A stretch of DNA of 24,481 bases from a virus (IMGVR_UViG_3300046660_000183:1-24481); one strand, 5' to 3'; positions 5,535-13,497 are shown, counted from the first letter of the stretch. Program-made: numbers and translations. The notes: generated by a model from the letters alone, not told the origin.

Positions 5535-5786
5535 ATGCGCCTGAAGCCACGTCGCCGCGACCATGACGCCAAGCTCCTCATGTTCGACTGCCGCCACGGG
5601 ATTCCCGAGGCGATGCGGAGTCTCATTGATCAGGGACTTCACGTCCACGGCTTCGACGAAGAGCGAGGCTTCTGCCTGTTCGGAGAACACGGCACTGTGC
5701 GCTTCGGCGAGACCGTCACCACCACGGGTGGCGTGACCATCGAGCTGCGTGGCTCGCGTCGACCGAGGGTCACCGTCTGGCCGTAG
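5535..5786 (+). CDS. Small hypothetical protein
   Basis: The product has 83 residues. The start is uncertain: ATG 5535 has only a GGAG 2 nt away, and in-frame ATG 5517 has no site, so the message may be leaderless. The sequence has a basic N-terminus (MRLKPRRRDHDAKLL), then DCRHGIPEAMRSLIDQGLHVHGFDEERGFCLFGEHGTVRFG and a beta-rich end. It reads as a compact alpha/beta domain with two Cys. I do not recognise the family. It is divergent from the two-helix membrane protein and 39 bp upstream of the HNH gene, so it may be co-transcribed with it. Confidence 0.6.
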   Translation: MRLKPRRRDHDAKLLMFDCRHGIPEAMRSLIDQGLHVHGFDEERGFCLFGEHGTVRFGETVTTTGGVTIELRGSRRPRVTVWP

Positions 5787-5825
5787 TACTGGCGCCCGCT
5801 CGCAGGGACAGGAGCGGAGGCGCGC

Positions 5826-6212
5826 ATGCCCAGACGCGGCGGATACCGGGTGTGCACCGTACCCGGGTGCCCGGCCTACAGCCTGGGCGGCGGCCGGTGC
5901 GACGAGCACAAGCGTGAGGCAGAGCAGCGACGCGGCAGCGCGAGGCAGCGAGGCTACGGACGCACGCACGAGCAGCGCTTCAGGCCTGGCGTACTGGCGC
6001 GCGATCCGCTGTGCGTGTGCACCGACGAGGCGTGTGGCCATGGCTCACCGTGCGGACAGCGCAGTGTGCACGCCGACCACTGGCCACTCGGCCGGCGCGA
6101 GCTGGCAGCCCAAGGCCTCGACCCTGACGACCCGAAGCATGGCCGTGGCCTGTGCACGTCGTGCCACAGCAGATCGACGGCACGAGAGCAGCCAGGAGGA
6201 TGGAACCGATGA
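5826..6212 (+). CDS. HNH endonuclease, probable DNA-packaging component
   Basis: The product has 128 residues, with ATG 5826 behind GGAGCGGAGG. An N-terminal Cys/His group (C10, C15, C25, H28) could bind zinc. The HNH core follows: C63/C65 and C70/C76, then HADHW (D84, H85) as the catalytic His segment, and GLCTSCHSRST (C110, C113, H114) as the closing zinc/helix part. HNH proteins encoded just beside the terminase genes are known in HK97-type cos phages to work with the large terminase in cleaving cohesive ends. The position here, 0.4 kb before the small terminase, fits that. The stop overlaps the next start (ATGA), suggesting coupling. A homing endonuclease is a less likely alternative. Confidence 0.9.
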   Translation: MPRRGGYRVCTVPGCPAYSLGGGRCDEHKREAEQRRGSARQRGYGRTHEQRFRPGVLARDPLCVCTDEACGHGSPCGQRSVHADHWPLGRRELAAQGLDPDDPKHGRGLCTSCHSRSTAREQPGGWNR

Positions 6213-6433
6213 CCACCAAGCCCAAGGCGAAGGCCGACGACGAGAGCGCAGAGGCGACCGCAGACGAGGCAGCGAAGGTCGAAGAGGTGCCCCTGTGTGG
6301 TGCCCCGCACTTCCTGCCGGCCCTCGCCCACGTCACCTGCACCGAGCCGGCCGCCGACCCGGACCTGCCGCCCGGCACCCCGGAGCACGAGCACCGGCAC
6401 CAGGACGGGGATGCGCTCTACGTCTGGCGGTGA
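6209..6433 (+). CDS. Small acidic Cys/His protein between HNH and packaging site
   Basis: The product has 74 residues. ATG 6209 was chosen: AGGAGG (6194-6199) is 9 nt upstream, while an in-frame ATG at 6200 abuts that site. It overlaps the HNH stop by ATGA. Residues 1-27 are a charged Lys/Glu/Ala tail. Residues 30-74 hold C30, H34, H42, C45 and a late HEHRH cluster, which could bind a metal. It ends in ALYVWR. Family unknown. Co-translation with HNH and the position beside the presumed cos region make a packaging role possible, but that is inference only. Confidence 0.65.
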   Translation: MTTKPKAKADDESAEATADEAAKVEEVPLCGAPHFLPALAHVTCTEPAADPDLPPGTPEHEHRHQDGDALYVWR

Positions 6434-6649
6434 CCACGCCGGGCCATCGTCCCAGGTCGCCGGCGGCCGACTTCGGTCACGGATCGTGACGATCAGGGTG
6501 GGGGTGACCCCCCTGATCAAGATCCGCCAGGGACCGCCGGGGAGGTGGCTCCCGGGTTTGCCGGGTTCAGAGCCTAGGTGATCATGCTCCGCTGTCACGC
6601 AAGGTGACGGCGTTTTCGCCGCGCAACGCGGCTCGTTGGAGTGATCGAT
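6434..6649. other. Hairpin-rich non-coding region, candidate cos packaging site
   Basis: These 216 bp between the HNH-linked genes and the small terminase carry no convincing gene. They hold several inverted repeats: GATCAGGG (6491-6498) with CCCTGATC (6511-6518), flanked by outer GGATC (6481-6485) and GATCC (6521-6525); GGGAG/CTCCC around 6539-6553; CGCTGTCAC/GTGACGGCG (6590-6598, 6604-6612) followed by TTTT; and GCCGCG/CGCGGC (6618-6623, 6627-6632). In HNH-linked cos phages the cohesive-end site lies at this place. The exact cut is not identifiable from sequence alone. Confidence 0.5.
6590..6616 (+). terminator. 9-bp hairpin with T4 tail before the small terminase
   Basis: CGCTGTCAC (6590-6598) pairs with GTGACGGCG (6604-6612) with one wobble, loop GCAAG, followed by TTTT (6613-6616). 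It could end rightward transcription coming from the HNH unit, or be part of the packaging site. Confidence 0.5.
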
Positions 6650-7123
6650 ATGCCGAAGGGTGGAGCACGCACAAGGTCCGGGCCGGCGCCCGATCCGACC
6701 GCGCTGCGGCGTGAGCGGGATGCTGGCGAGTGGATGATCCTGCCTGCTGAGGGCCGTGAAGGCGCAACGCCTGACTGGCCGTTCGAGGAGCAGAGCGTCC
6801 GCGAGGTTGTGCTGTGGGAAGGCCTATGGAGGAAGCCGCAGGCGTTGATGTGGGAGCGCTACGGCCAGGAGCTGGAGGTAGGTCTGTACGTCCGTCGTCT
6901 TGCGGAGGCGGAGAAGCCGGACTCGGCTGTCGTCTTGTCGACGCTGGTCCGGCAAATGGCCGACTCGCTGGGGCTGACGACGCCGGGGATGCGCGGTAAC
7001 AGGTGGCGTATTGACCGGGCGGGCGAGGAAGACGAGACACGGACCGGCCCGGGTGCGGCTCCGATGGTCGCGGCGGACTCGGCGCGCGCCCGGCTGAGGG
7101 CGGTGGCCGGTGGTAGCGGCTGA
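6650..7123 (+). CDS. terS: Terminase small subunit
   Basis: The product has 157 residues. ATG 6650 is preferred, with GGAGTGA about 6 nt upstream; the in-frame GTG 6641 lies inside that site. The N-terminus MPKGGARTRSGPAPDP is a hallmark of small terminases in Streptomyces phages. A helical middle (RREVV... SVREVVLWEGLWRKPQALMWERYG, VGLYVRRLAEAEKPDSAVVLSTLVRQMADSLGLTTPGMRGNRW) provides the DNA-recognition and oligomerisation region, close to the P27-type small terminase pattern. It binds the packaging site and loads the large subunit. It overlaps the large subunit start by 14 bp and follows the candidate cos region. Confidence 0.88.
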   Translation: MPKGGARTRSGPAPDPTALRRERDAGEWMILPAEGREGATPDWPFEEQSVREVVLWEGLWRKPQALMWERYGQELEVGLYVRRLAEAEKPDSAVVLSTLVRQMADSLGLTTPGMRGNRWRIDRAGEEDETRTGPGAAPMVAADSARARLRAVAGGSG

Positions 7124-8744
7124 CGATGGGACCTGGCCGCGCGACTTCCCGATGTTGTTCATAGTCCCGGACTGGATAGCCCGGCACTGCCGCATCCGGT
7201 CTGTGGGCGGCCTGGATAACACTCCTCAGCCGTTCAAGATGTACGACTGGCAACTGTGGGCGACGGCGAATTTCTACCGTGTTCGGCCGACAGCCCAGTT
7301 GGGCCAGCTATCCACGGCGTTTCACTACCGGCGCGGGCAGGTGATAGCGCCCCAGAAGTCCGGTAAAGGGCCCTGGACGGCCGGGATTGTGGCGGCCGAG
7401 GCGGTCGGTCCCGTCTTGTTCGCCGGGTGGGCGCAGGGCGGTGAAAGGTACGACTGTCGCCGCGACGGTTGCAGTTGTGGATGGGTGTACGAGTACGAGC
7501 AGGGCGAGCCGATGGGTCGGCCTTGGAATCAGCCACTCATCCAGATCACTGCTACGTCCGAGGACCAGACCGACAACGTATACCGCCCCCTCCAGGCCAT
7601 GATCCGGGACGGCTTCCTCGGTGAGCGCATGAAGGTTGGCGAGCAGTTCATCCGGCTGCCGAACGCTGGCCGAATCGACGTCGTGACCAGTAGCGCCCAG
7701 TCCAGGCTGGGCAATCCGATCACTTTCGCCATCCAGGATGAGACCGGGATCTGGACTGACGGCAACGGCATGACGAAGGTGGCGACCACCCAGCGCCGCG
7801 GTCTGGCGGGCATGTCGGGCCGTTCGCTGGAGACGACGAACGCTTGGGATCCGACCGAGAACGCGGTGGCGCAGAAGACGGCGGAGACCAAGGCGGAGGA
7901 CGTCTACCGGTTCCACCGGCTGCCGCCGAAGGGCTTGTCGTACACCAATAAGGCTGAGCGGCGCCGGATCCATGCCGCCGTGTACCTGGGCAGCACGCAC
8001 ATTGACCTCGATGCCATCGAGGGTGAGGCCGCGGAGCTGCTGGAGAAAGAGCCTGCCGAGGCGGAGCGCTTCTACGGCAACCGCATCGTGGCCGGCATGG
8101 GCGCTTGGCTTCAGCAGGATCGTTGGGACGCCCGATTCGTCGCTGAGGACGTGCCTGACGGAACCCGCATCGTGTTGGGCTTCGACGGCAGTGACGTGGA
8201 CGACTGGACTGGCATCCGGGCGGAGACGCTGGACGGCTTCCAGTTCACGCCGCTGTACGGGCCAGACCTTCGGCGCTGCATCTGGGATCCGGAGGAGTGG
8301 GAAGGCCAGGTGCCGCGCCTTGAAGTCGACGCCGCGGTGGATGAGCTGTTCCAGCGCTACGACGTGGTCCGCATGTACGCCGACCCGCCGTACTGGACCA
8401 GTGAAGTCGCCCAATGGCAGGCCCGCCACGGCGAGAAGCGCGTCACCGAGTGGCACACCAACCGCGTGGTCCAGATGCACGCCGCCTGCGAGCAGCTGTT
8501 GACGGACGTCACCAAGGCAGACACCGCGTTCCGGCACGACGGGTGCGAGGTCGCCTCAACGCACGTGCGGAACGCCCGGAAGGCAGCTAGGCCGGCGAAG
8601 CGTTACGTCCTGCGTAAGGCGTCCGTGCATCAGAAGATCGACCTTGCGGTCTGCTCGATCCTGGCGCATGAGGCCGCGAGCGATGCGGTGGCCGCCGGCC
8701 AGGCCCGTCCGAAGAAGAAGTCGAAGATGCTGATCCTGCAATGA
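7110..8744 (+). CDS. terL: Terminase large subunit (ATPase and nuclease)
   Basis: The product has 544 residues with GTG 7110, overlapping the small terminase. It is the packaging motor: an ATPase translocates DNA into the prohead and an RNase H-like nuclease cuts it. Walker A is at about 79-88 (IAPQKSGKGP), Walker B at about 204-212 (ITFAIQDE), and the TSEDQT segment near 149-154 is typical of the family. The nuclease domain shows FDGSD (D359), YADPPYW (D425) and HQKIDLA (D511) as the likely metal-binding acids. A Cys-bearing insert (C116, C121, C123: DCRRDGCSCGW) sits between Walker A and TSEDQT. A basic C-terminus (RPKKKSKM) may contact the portal. Length is normal for the class. Confidence 0.95.
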   Translation: MVAADDGTWPRDFPMLFIVPDWIARHCRIRSVGGLDNTPQPFKMYDWQLWATANFYRVRPTAQLGQLSTAFHYRRGQVIAPQKSGKGPWTAGIVAAEAVGPVLFAGWAQGGERYDCRRDGCSCGWVYEYEQGEPMGRPWNQPLIQITATSEDQTDNVYRPLQAMIRDGFLGERMKVGEQFIRLPNAGRIDVVTSSAQSRLGNPITFAIQDETGIWTDGNGMTKVATTQRRGLAGMSGRSLETTNAWDPTENAVAQKTAETKAEDVYRFHRLPPKGLSYTNKAERRRIHAAVYLGSTHIDLDAIEGEAAELLEKEPAEAERFYGNRIVAGMGAWLQQDRWDARFVAEDVPDGTRIVLGFDGSDVDDWTGIRAETLDGFQFTPLYGPDLRRCIWDPEEWEGQVPRLEVDAAVDELFQRYDVVRMYADPPYWTSEVAQWQARHGEKRVTEWHTNRVVQMHAACEQLLTDVTKADTAFRHDGCEVASTHVRNARKAARPAKRYVLRKASVHQKIDLAVCSILAHEAASDAVAAGQARPKKKSKMLILQ

Positions 8745-8754
8745 GGGGCGGTGA

Positions 8755-10182
8755 GTGGTGGACCGCTCCGACATTCAGTGGCTGAAGCATCTGATCCACT
8801 GCCACGACCAGGAGCTGCCGGAGCTGAGGAAGCTCAACAGCTACTACGAGGGCAAGCAACTGCTGTCGTACATGGCGCCGGAGCTGGAGCGTGAGCTGCA
8901 GGAGACGGTGCGGCAGGTCGTCATCAACTGGCCGCGCCTGGTGGTCGACTCGGTCGAGGAGCGTCTCGACGTCGAGGGCTTCCGCTTCCCCGGGGAGCCG
9001 GGTGCGGACACCGAGCTGTGGCGGATCTGGCAGGCCAACGACATGGATGAGCAGTCCCAGCAGGGGCATCTCGACTCGCTCGTCATGGGCCGCGCCTACG
9101 TCGTCGTCGGCACCCGGGAGGACGACGACAGCACGCCGCTCGTCACCGTCGAGTCGCCGATCGACATGTACGCCGACTTTGATCCGCAGACCCGTGAGGT
9201 GCGGGCCGCGGTGAAGAGGTGGTGCGAAGAGGAAGAGGGCGGCAAGAAGGTCGACCACGCCACCCTCTATCTGCCGAATACGACGTCGTGGTGGGTGAAG
9301 GAAGACGGCGCGTGGGTTGAGGACGCCGAGTACGCCCGTGATGAGCACAACATCGGCGAGGTCATGGTCGAAGTGCTCGCGAATCGGCCCCGACTGAAGA
9401 CACCGAACGGTGTCAGTGACCTGGCCGACGTCATCCCCATCTCGGATGCCGCCTGCAAGATCGCCACCGACATGATGGTGTCCGCCGAGTATCACGCCAC
9501 TCCTCGCCGGGTGGCGTTCGGGTTCGGCGAGGAGGATTTCGTCGACGCGAACGGCCGTAAGGTCTCGGCGTTCAGCCGGATTATCGGCCGGATGTGGGCG
9601 ACGGAGAAGAACCGCAAGGAGGACGGTGCGGACGTCGTTCAGTTCTCCGAGGCGTCGCTCTCGAACTTCCATGAGACGATCAAGCTGCTGGCTTCGCTCG
9701 TCGCCTCCCTGTCCGGGCTCCCGCCGCACTTCCTGGGGCACGCCACCGACAACCCGGCTTCCGCGGACGGCATCCGCAGCGCGGAGACCCGCCTGGTGAA
9801 GCGTGCCGAGCGCAAGCAGCGCAGGGCGGGCGGAACCTGGGAGCGCGTTAACCGCAAGGTGATGCGTATTCGGGACGGCGCCTGGAACGACGATGCGCGC
9901 TCGCTGGAGACGATCTGGCGGGACGCCTCGACGCCGACTGTTGCGCAGAAGGCGGATGCCGCAGTGAAGTTGTTCACGGCGCACATCGTGCCCTTGCGGC
10001 AGACCCGCGAGGACATGGGGTATACGCAGGCGCAGATTGAGCGGATGGAGGAGCAGGACGAGCAGGCGGCGCAGGATGCCATGCAGCGCATCATGAGCGG
10101 CGACCTCGCAGCTCTGGAAGCCGGCCCGAAGCCGCCCGAGGAGCCGGTTCCTCCTGAACCGCAGCCTGTCCAGGTGACCTGA
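8755..10182 (+). CDS. Portal protein, SPP1 gp6-like
   Basis: The product has 475 residues. GTG 8755 or the adjacent in-frame GTG 8758 could be the start, with AGGGG just upstream. It forms the dodecameric ring at the capsid vertex through which DNA passes. Family signs: the N-terminal YYEGKQLLSYM, VVINWPRLVVDSVEERLDVEGF, GRAYVVVG, SPIDMYADFDP, and the central SLSGLPPHFLGHATDNPASADGIRSAE stretch that precedes the long clip/stem helix in gp6-like portals. The C-terminus is acidic and proline-rich. It lies directly after the large terminase and 1 bp before the MuF-like gene, the normal order. Confidence 0.93.
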   Translation: MVDRSDIQWLKHLIHCHDQELPELRKLNSYYEGKQLLSYMAPELERELQETVRQVVINWPRLVVDSVEERLDVEGFRFPGEPGADTELWRIWQANDMDEQSQQGHLDSLVMGRAYVVVGTREDDDSTPLVTVESPIDMYADFDPQTREVRAAVKRWCEEEEGGKKVDHATLYLPNTTSWWVKEDGAWVEDAEYARDEHNIGEVMVEVLANRPRLKTPNGVSDLADVIPISDAACKIATDMMVSAEYHATPRRVAFGFGEEDFVDANGRKVSAFSRIIGRMWATEKNRKEDGADVVQFSEASLSNFHETIKLLASLVASLSGLPPHFLGHATDNPASADGIRSAETRLVKRAERKQRRAGGTWERVNRKVMRIRDGAWNDDARSLETIWRDASTPTVAQKADAAVKLFTAHIVPLRQTREDMGYTQAQIERMEEQDEQAAQDAMQRIMSGDLAALEAGPKPPEEPVPPEPQPVQVT

Positions 10183-10183
10183 C

Positions 10184-11251
10184 ATGCGGATCACGCGATC
10201 AGTGCGCGAGATCGCCCTGGCCTTTCAGGCAGCGCAGGCTCGCCGAACTCGTCTCACCGTGAACGAGGTTCAGCGCCTGTGGTCCCAATTGGACCGTGCA
10301 GATCTGTCGGGATCGTGGGATGCCTCGGTGGGGCCGCGGATTGTCCGCGCTATCACGGCTGGCCAGCTGTCATCGGCGGCCGCTGCGGACGGGTATGTGG
10401 ATGAGGTGGTGGATGCCGAGGGTGCGGATCCGGCTCGGGCGGGCCGGGTTCGCCCCGAGGCGTTTGCTGGGCTGGCGGCTGACGGACGGTCGCTGGACTC
10501 GCTGATGCTGTTGTCGGTTATCACGACCAAGCAGGGCATCGCCGGTGGCCTCTCGACAGACGATGCGCTGATGCGGGGCCTGAGCCAGGCGTTGCGGCTG
10601 TCGACGTCGGAGGTGACGCAGGCGGGCCGGAGCGCGGTCGGCTCCAGCATGGCCGGGAAGCGGACGATCCAGGGCTACGTGCGGGTGGTGCAGCCTCCGG
10701 CCTGCTCCCGCTGCGTGATCCTCGCAGGCACGGAGTACGGCTGGAACAGGGGCTTCCAGCGGCATCCGCGCTGCGACTGCGTACACCTGCCGACGACCCT
10801 GATTGCCCGCAATCAGCACCGCGGCTCGCTGCCATCTGACGACTTTTCGCCGACGACGCGCCCCGGAGCGGGTGGTCGCGGCTTCCTCGATCCGAACGCC
10901 TATTTCAATGGCTTGTCGCGCGCGGAGCAGGATCGCGTGTTCACCGCTGCCGGAGCGCGGGCGATCCGTGAGGGCGGCGACATGTCGCAGATCGTTAACG
11001 CCCGTCGCGGCATGTACACCACGACGACCTACGGCCGCACGTTGCGTGCGACCCGCGAGGGTACGACGACCCGGGGCTTCTTCTACCGGCAGGAGCGGGC
11101 CCGGGACATTGCCCGAGGCCGGGTGCCTGCGGACATCGGCCGCCAGTACCGGCTGACGTCGCCACGTCTGCTGCCCGAGCAGATTTTCAAGCTCGCCGAG
11201 TCCCGCGATGAAGCGATCGCGATGCTCCGGCGTTTCGGCTACCTGAGCTGA
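10184..11251 (+). CDS. MuF-like head morphogenesis protein
   Basis: The product has 355 residues, with ATG 10184 one base after the portal stop. The N-terminal half is helical. The region about 170-205 holds PPACSRCVILAGTEYG and HPRCDCVHLP, so C174, C177, H194, C197, C199 and H201 can form the metal-binding core typical of MuF-family minor head proteins. In this family the protein is carried inside the capsid near the portal, sometimes fused to a toxin or protease. Here the C-terminal part (residues 230-355) has a short conserved phage tail (LDPNAYFNGLSRAEQDRVFTAAGARAIREGG) and no recognised effector or protease motif. Capsid maturation may instead rely on the Prp-like gene downstream. Confidence 0.88.
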   Translation: MRITRSVREIALAFQAAQARRTRLTVNEVQRLWSQLDRADLSGSWDASVGPRIVRAITAGQLSSAAAADGYVDEVVDAEGADPARAGRVRPEAFAGLAADGRSLDSLMLLSVITTKQGIAGGLSTDDALMRGLSQALRLSTSEVTQAGRSAVGSSMAGKRTIQGYVRVVQPPACSRCVILAGTEYGWNRGFQRHPRCDCVHLPTTLIARNQHRGSLPSDDFSPTTRPGAGGRGFLDPNAYFNGLSRAEQDRVFTAAGARAIREGGDMSQIVNARRGMYTTTTYGRTLRATREGTTTRGFFYRQERARDIARGRVPADIGRQYRLTSPRLLPEQIFKLAESRDEAIAMLRRFGYLS

Positions 11252-11318
11252 AGGTGGCCGTCTTCACCTGACCTGGCGCAAGGCCCGGTCTCTGATCCCG
11301 CAACGGGAGCACATCACC

Positions 11319-12011
11319 ATGAGCACGACGCGTACCCGCTGGCTGCCCGCTGCCCAGAGCGCGGACTGGTTCCAGCTGACCCGGCATGACGACCCCGAAC
11401 CGGCCGACCCGGAGCCTGCTCCGGACCCGGTGGACGATCCGGCAGATTCTGATCCGGAGCCGGACCCGGAGGGCGCCGACAAGCTCGGCGACGCCGGCAA
11501 GAAGGCCCTGGACAAGATGAAGGCGGATCGAGCCGAGGCCAAGCGCCTGGCTGCCGCCGAGAAGAAGCGGGCCGACGAACTCGCTCGGAAGGTCGCCGAG
11601 TTCGAGGACGCCCAGAAGTCGGAGCTGGAGAAGGCCACCACGAAGGCCGAGCGGCTCGAAGCTGCCGCCGCGAAGGCCACGGCCCGCGCGGTGAAGGCCG
11701 AAGTAAAGGCTGCTGCCGCCGAGTTCGCCGACCCCGAGGACGCTGCCGCGTTCCTCGACCTGTCCTCCTACACCAGCGACGACGGGGAGATCGACACCGA
11801 GGCAATCTCGGCCGACCTCGACGCTCTCCTGGAGCGCAAGCCGCACCTGCGCAGGGCCGCCTCCGCTGAGCCGAAGAAGCCCGCACCCAAGCCCGACCCG
11901 GGACAGGGTGCACGACCCGCTGAGCCGCCGGCCGACTTCCGCACTGCCGATCGTGCAGCGCTGGACGCCGAACTGGCGAAGGTCGCTCCCGGGTTCCGCA
12001 TCCGCTCGTGA
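11319..12011 (+). CDS. Capsid scaffolding protein
   Basis: The product has 230 residues, with ATG 11319 behind CGGGAGC. After a basic start comes DWFQLTRHD (WFQLTRHD at residues 17-24), then a Pro/Asp/Glu-rich stretch (DPEPADPEPAP), a long Lys/Ala/Glu coiled coil (about 50-140), and an acidic SSYTSDDGEIDTEAI region ending in a Pro-rich tail and FRIRS. This is the layout of phage scaffolds (DUF4355-like), which guide capsid assembly and are then removed. It lies directly before the Prp-like protease and capsid genes. The WFxLxRHD element recurs in the capsid protein N-terminus and is a candidate protease site. The stop overlaps the next start (GTGA). Confidence 0.9.
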   Translation: MSTTRTRWLPAAQSADWFQLTRHDDPEPADPEPAPDPVDDPADSDPEPDPEGADKLGDAGKKALDKMKADRAEAKRLAAAEKKRADELARKVAEFEDAQKSELEKATTKAERLEAAAAKATARAVKAEVKAAAAEFADPEDAAAFLDLSSYTSDDGEIDTEAISADLDALLERKPHLRRAASAEPKKPAPKPDPGQGARPAEPPADFRTADRAALDAELAKVAPGFRIRS

Positions 12012-12196
12012 TCCGCATCCGTGCCCGCTTGGGCGACGGGCACACCTCGATCGAGGTGGACGGACACGAGGGGCACGCCGTGGACGGCCGCGTATGTGCG
12101 GCGATCACGGCTATCACTCAAACCGCCCTGCTGGGCCTGGAGCAGTACGCCCTGCAGTACCCGGACCTCGTGTCCGTCGAGATCACACAGGAGTAG
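12008..12196 (+). CDS. Prp-like cysteine protease, very short, between scaffold and capsid
   Basis: The product has 62 residues. GTG 12008 overlaps the scaffold stop, and ATRIR-type upstream extension is impossible because the frame is fixed by the overlap. The sequence IEVDGHEGHAVDGRVCAAIT followed by AITQTALLGLE matches the core of the Prp family (ribosomal-processing cysteine protease, PF04327). Catalytic His would be H20 in GHEGH and Cys C30 in VCAA. Known cellular Prp proteins are about 105-110 residues with the His and Cys 12 apart; here they are 10 apart and the C-terminal half is missing. Prp trims ribosomal L27 in Firmicutes and also processes scaffold and capsid of phage 80-alpha. 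A capsid/scaffold-processing role is therefore inferred. Confidence 0.8.
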   Translation: MIRIRARLGDGHTSIEVDGHEGHAVDGRVCAAITAITQTALLGLEQYALQYPDLVSVEITQE

Positions 12197-12198
12197 AC

Positions 12199-13497
12199 AT
12201 GACCACACTGACGGCTGCCAAGCCGTGGTTCCGGCTCGACCGCCACGATGTGCGGTCGACCGTCCCGGCCGCGATCCGCGCCATGATGCAGAACGGCATC
12301 CTGGACAGGGTCTTCCAGGAGGCGCTGCGTCCGAACTTCATCTTCCCGGCCATCGCTGATGCGATGCCGTGGCAGGGCGGGCTCGGTGACACCAAGACGT
12401 TCACCCGTAAGGGCCTGCTCGCTCCGGCGACCACACCGATCACCGGCTCGGACACGTCGGCGGCGACGTACTCGATCGAGCAGTGGTCTGTGACGATGGA
12501 CCAGTACGGTCAGGCTGTCGACACGAACATGCTGACCAGCAGCATGGCTCTCGCGTCTAAGTTCCTCGCCGACGTGGAGACCCTCGGCATCAACGCGGGG
12601 CAGTCCATCAACCAGGTGGCCCGGAACAAGCTGTACGGCGCCTACATGGGTGGCCGCACCTGGTGCACCACGGGTGGAACCTCGGACACGTCGATCATCG
12701 TGAACTCGGTGGCCGGCTTCCAGTACGTGCTCGTCAACGGCGTCCCCACCGCAGTGTCGGCGTCGAACCCGCTCACCGTCACTATCGCGGGCACCGGGAA
12801 CACGGTGACCGGCGTGAACGCGGGCACGAACACGCTGACGCTCGGCACGGCCCGGGTGGACGTCGCCGGCGACTCGGTGGTGGCAGCCAACGCCCCGGTG
12901 ACCGTGCGGCCGACCGGTTCGACGGCCTACGACCTCGGCACCTCGAACGTTGCGACGTTCGCGCTGTTCCGCAGCTGTGTCACTCGCCTGCGGAAGATGA
13001 ACGTTCCGACGGTGGGCGGCTACTACATCGCCCACATCGACCCCGACACCGAGGCGCAGCTGTTCTCCGACTCGGACTTCAAGCAGGCCCTCCAGGGGCG
13101 TGTGGACAGCCCGATCTACCGGGACCTGTCGATCGGCCGGTTCGGCGGTATCGACTGGGTCCGCAACATCGAGGCCCCCACTGTGCTGGGTGGTTCCGCG
13201 GGCAACGTGACCGTGCACCGCCCGATCGTGCTTGGTGCGGGCGCGCTGGTGGCGGCCCCCTTCGAGGGCATGGGTGACCTGCTGCGCGGCAGCGGCGTCG
13301 AGGATGTCCCCGACATCTCGATGGTCAACGCGGCGCCCGGAGTCGACGTGGCCCGGATCGTCCGGCCGCCGCAGGACCGCCTGCAGCAGAACCTGTCGAC
13401 CTCCTGGTCGTGGGTGGGCGACTACGGCGTCCCGTCGGACTCCACCACCGGTGACGCGGCCCTGTACAAGCGCGCCGTGGTCCTCGAGCACGCCTGA
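12199..13497 (+). CDS. Major capsid protein (HK97-fold)
   Basis: The product has 432 residues, with ATG 12199 and AGGAG 5 nt upstream. It builds the icosahedral shell. The N-terminal arm holds WFRLDRHD (residues 10-17), shared with the scaffold. Then come an ALRPNFIFPAIADAMPWQGG region, TKTFTRKGLLAP (E-loop-like area), YSIEQWSVTMDQYGQAVDTNM, and helix ETLGINAGQSINQVARNKLYGAYM. A Thr/Val/Asn-rich stretch (about 180-240) looks like an inserted beta domain. The later FALFRSCVTRLRKMNVPTVGGYYIAHIDPDTEAQLF is typical of P22/T4-like major capsid proteins in actinophages. Its place after scaffold and protease confirms the call. Confidence 0.93.
   Translation: MTTLTAAKPWFRLDRHDVRSTVPAAIRAMMQNGILDRVFQEALRPNFIFPAIADAMPWQGGLGDTKTFTRKGLLAPATTPITGSDTSAATYSIEQWSVTMDQYGQAVDTNMLTSSMALASKFLADVETLGINAGQSINQVARNKLYGAYMGGRTWCTTGGTSDTSIIVNSVAGFQYVLVNGVPTAVSASNPLTVTIAGTGNTVTGVNAGTNTLTLGTARVDVAGDSVVAANAPVTVRPTGSTAYDLGTSNVATFALFRSCVTRLRKMNVPTVGGYYIAHIDPDTEAQLFSDSDFKQALQGRVDSPIYRDLSIGRFGGIDWVRNIEAPTVLGGSAGNVTVHRPIVLGAGALVAAPFEGMGDLLRGSGVEDVPDISMVNAAPGVDVARIVRPPQDRLQQNLSTSWSWVGDYGVPSDSTTGDAALYKRAVVLEHA

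Noticed and set aside
10184-11251. Toxin or protease domain fused to the MuF-like protein
   Set aside because: The C-terminal 125 residues are short, show no catalytic motif I know and match the ordinary phage tail of this family.
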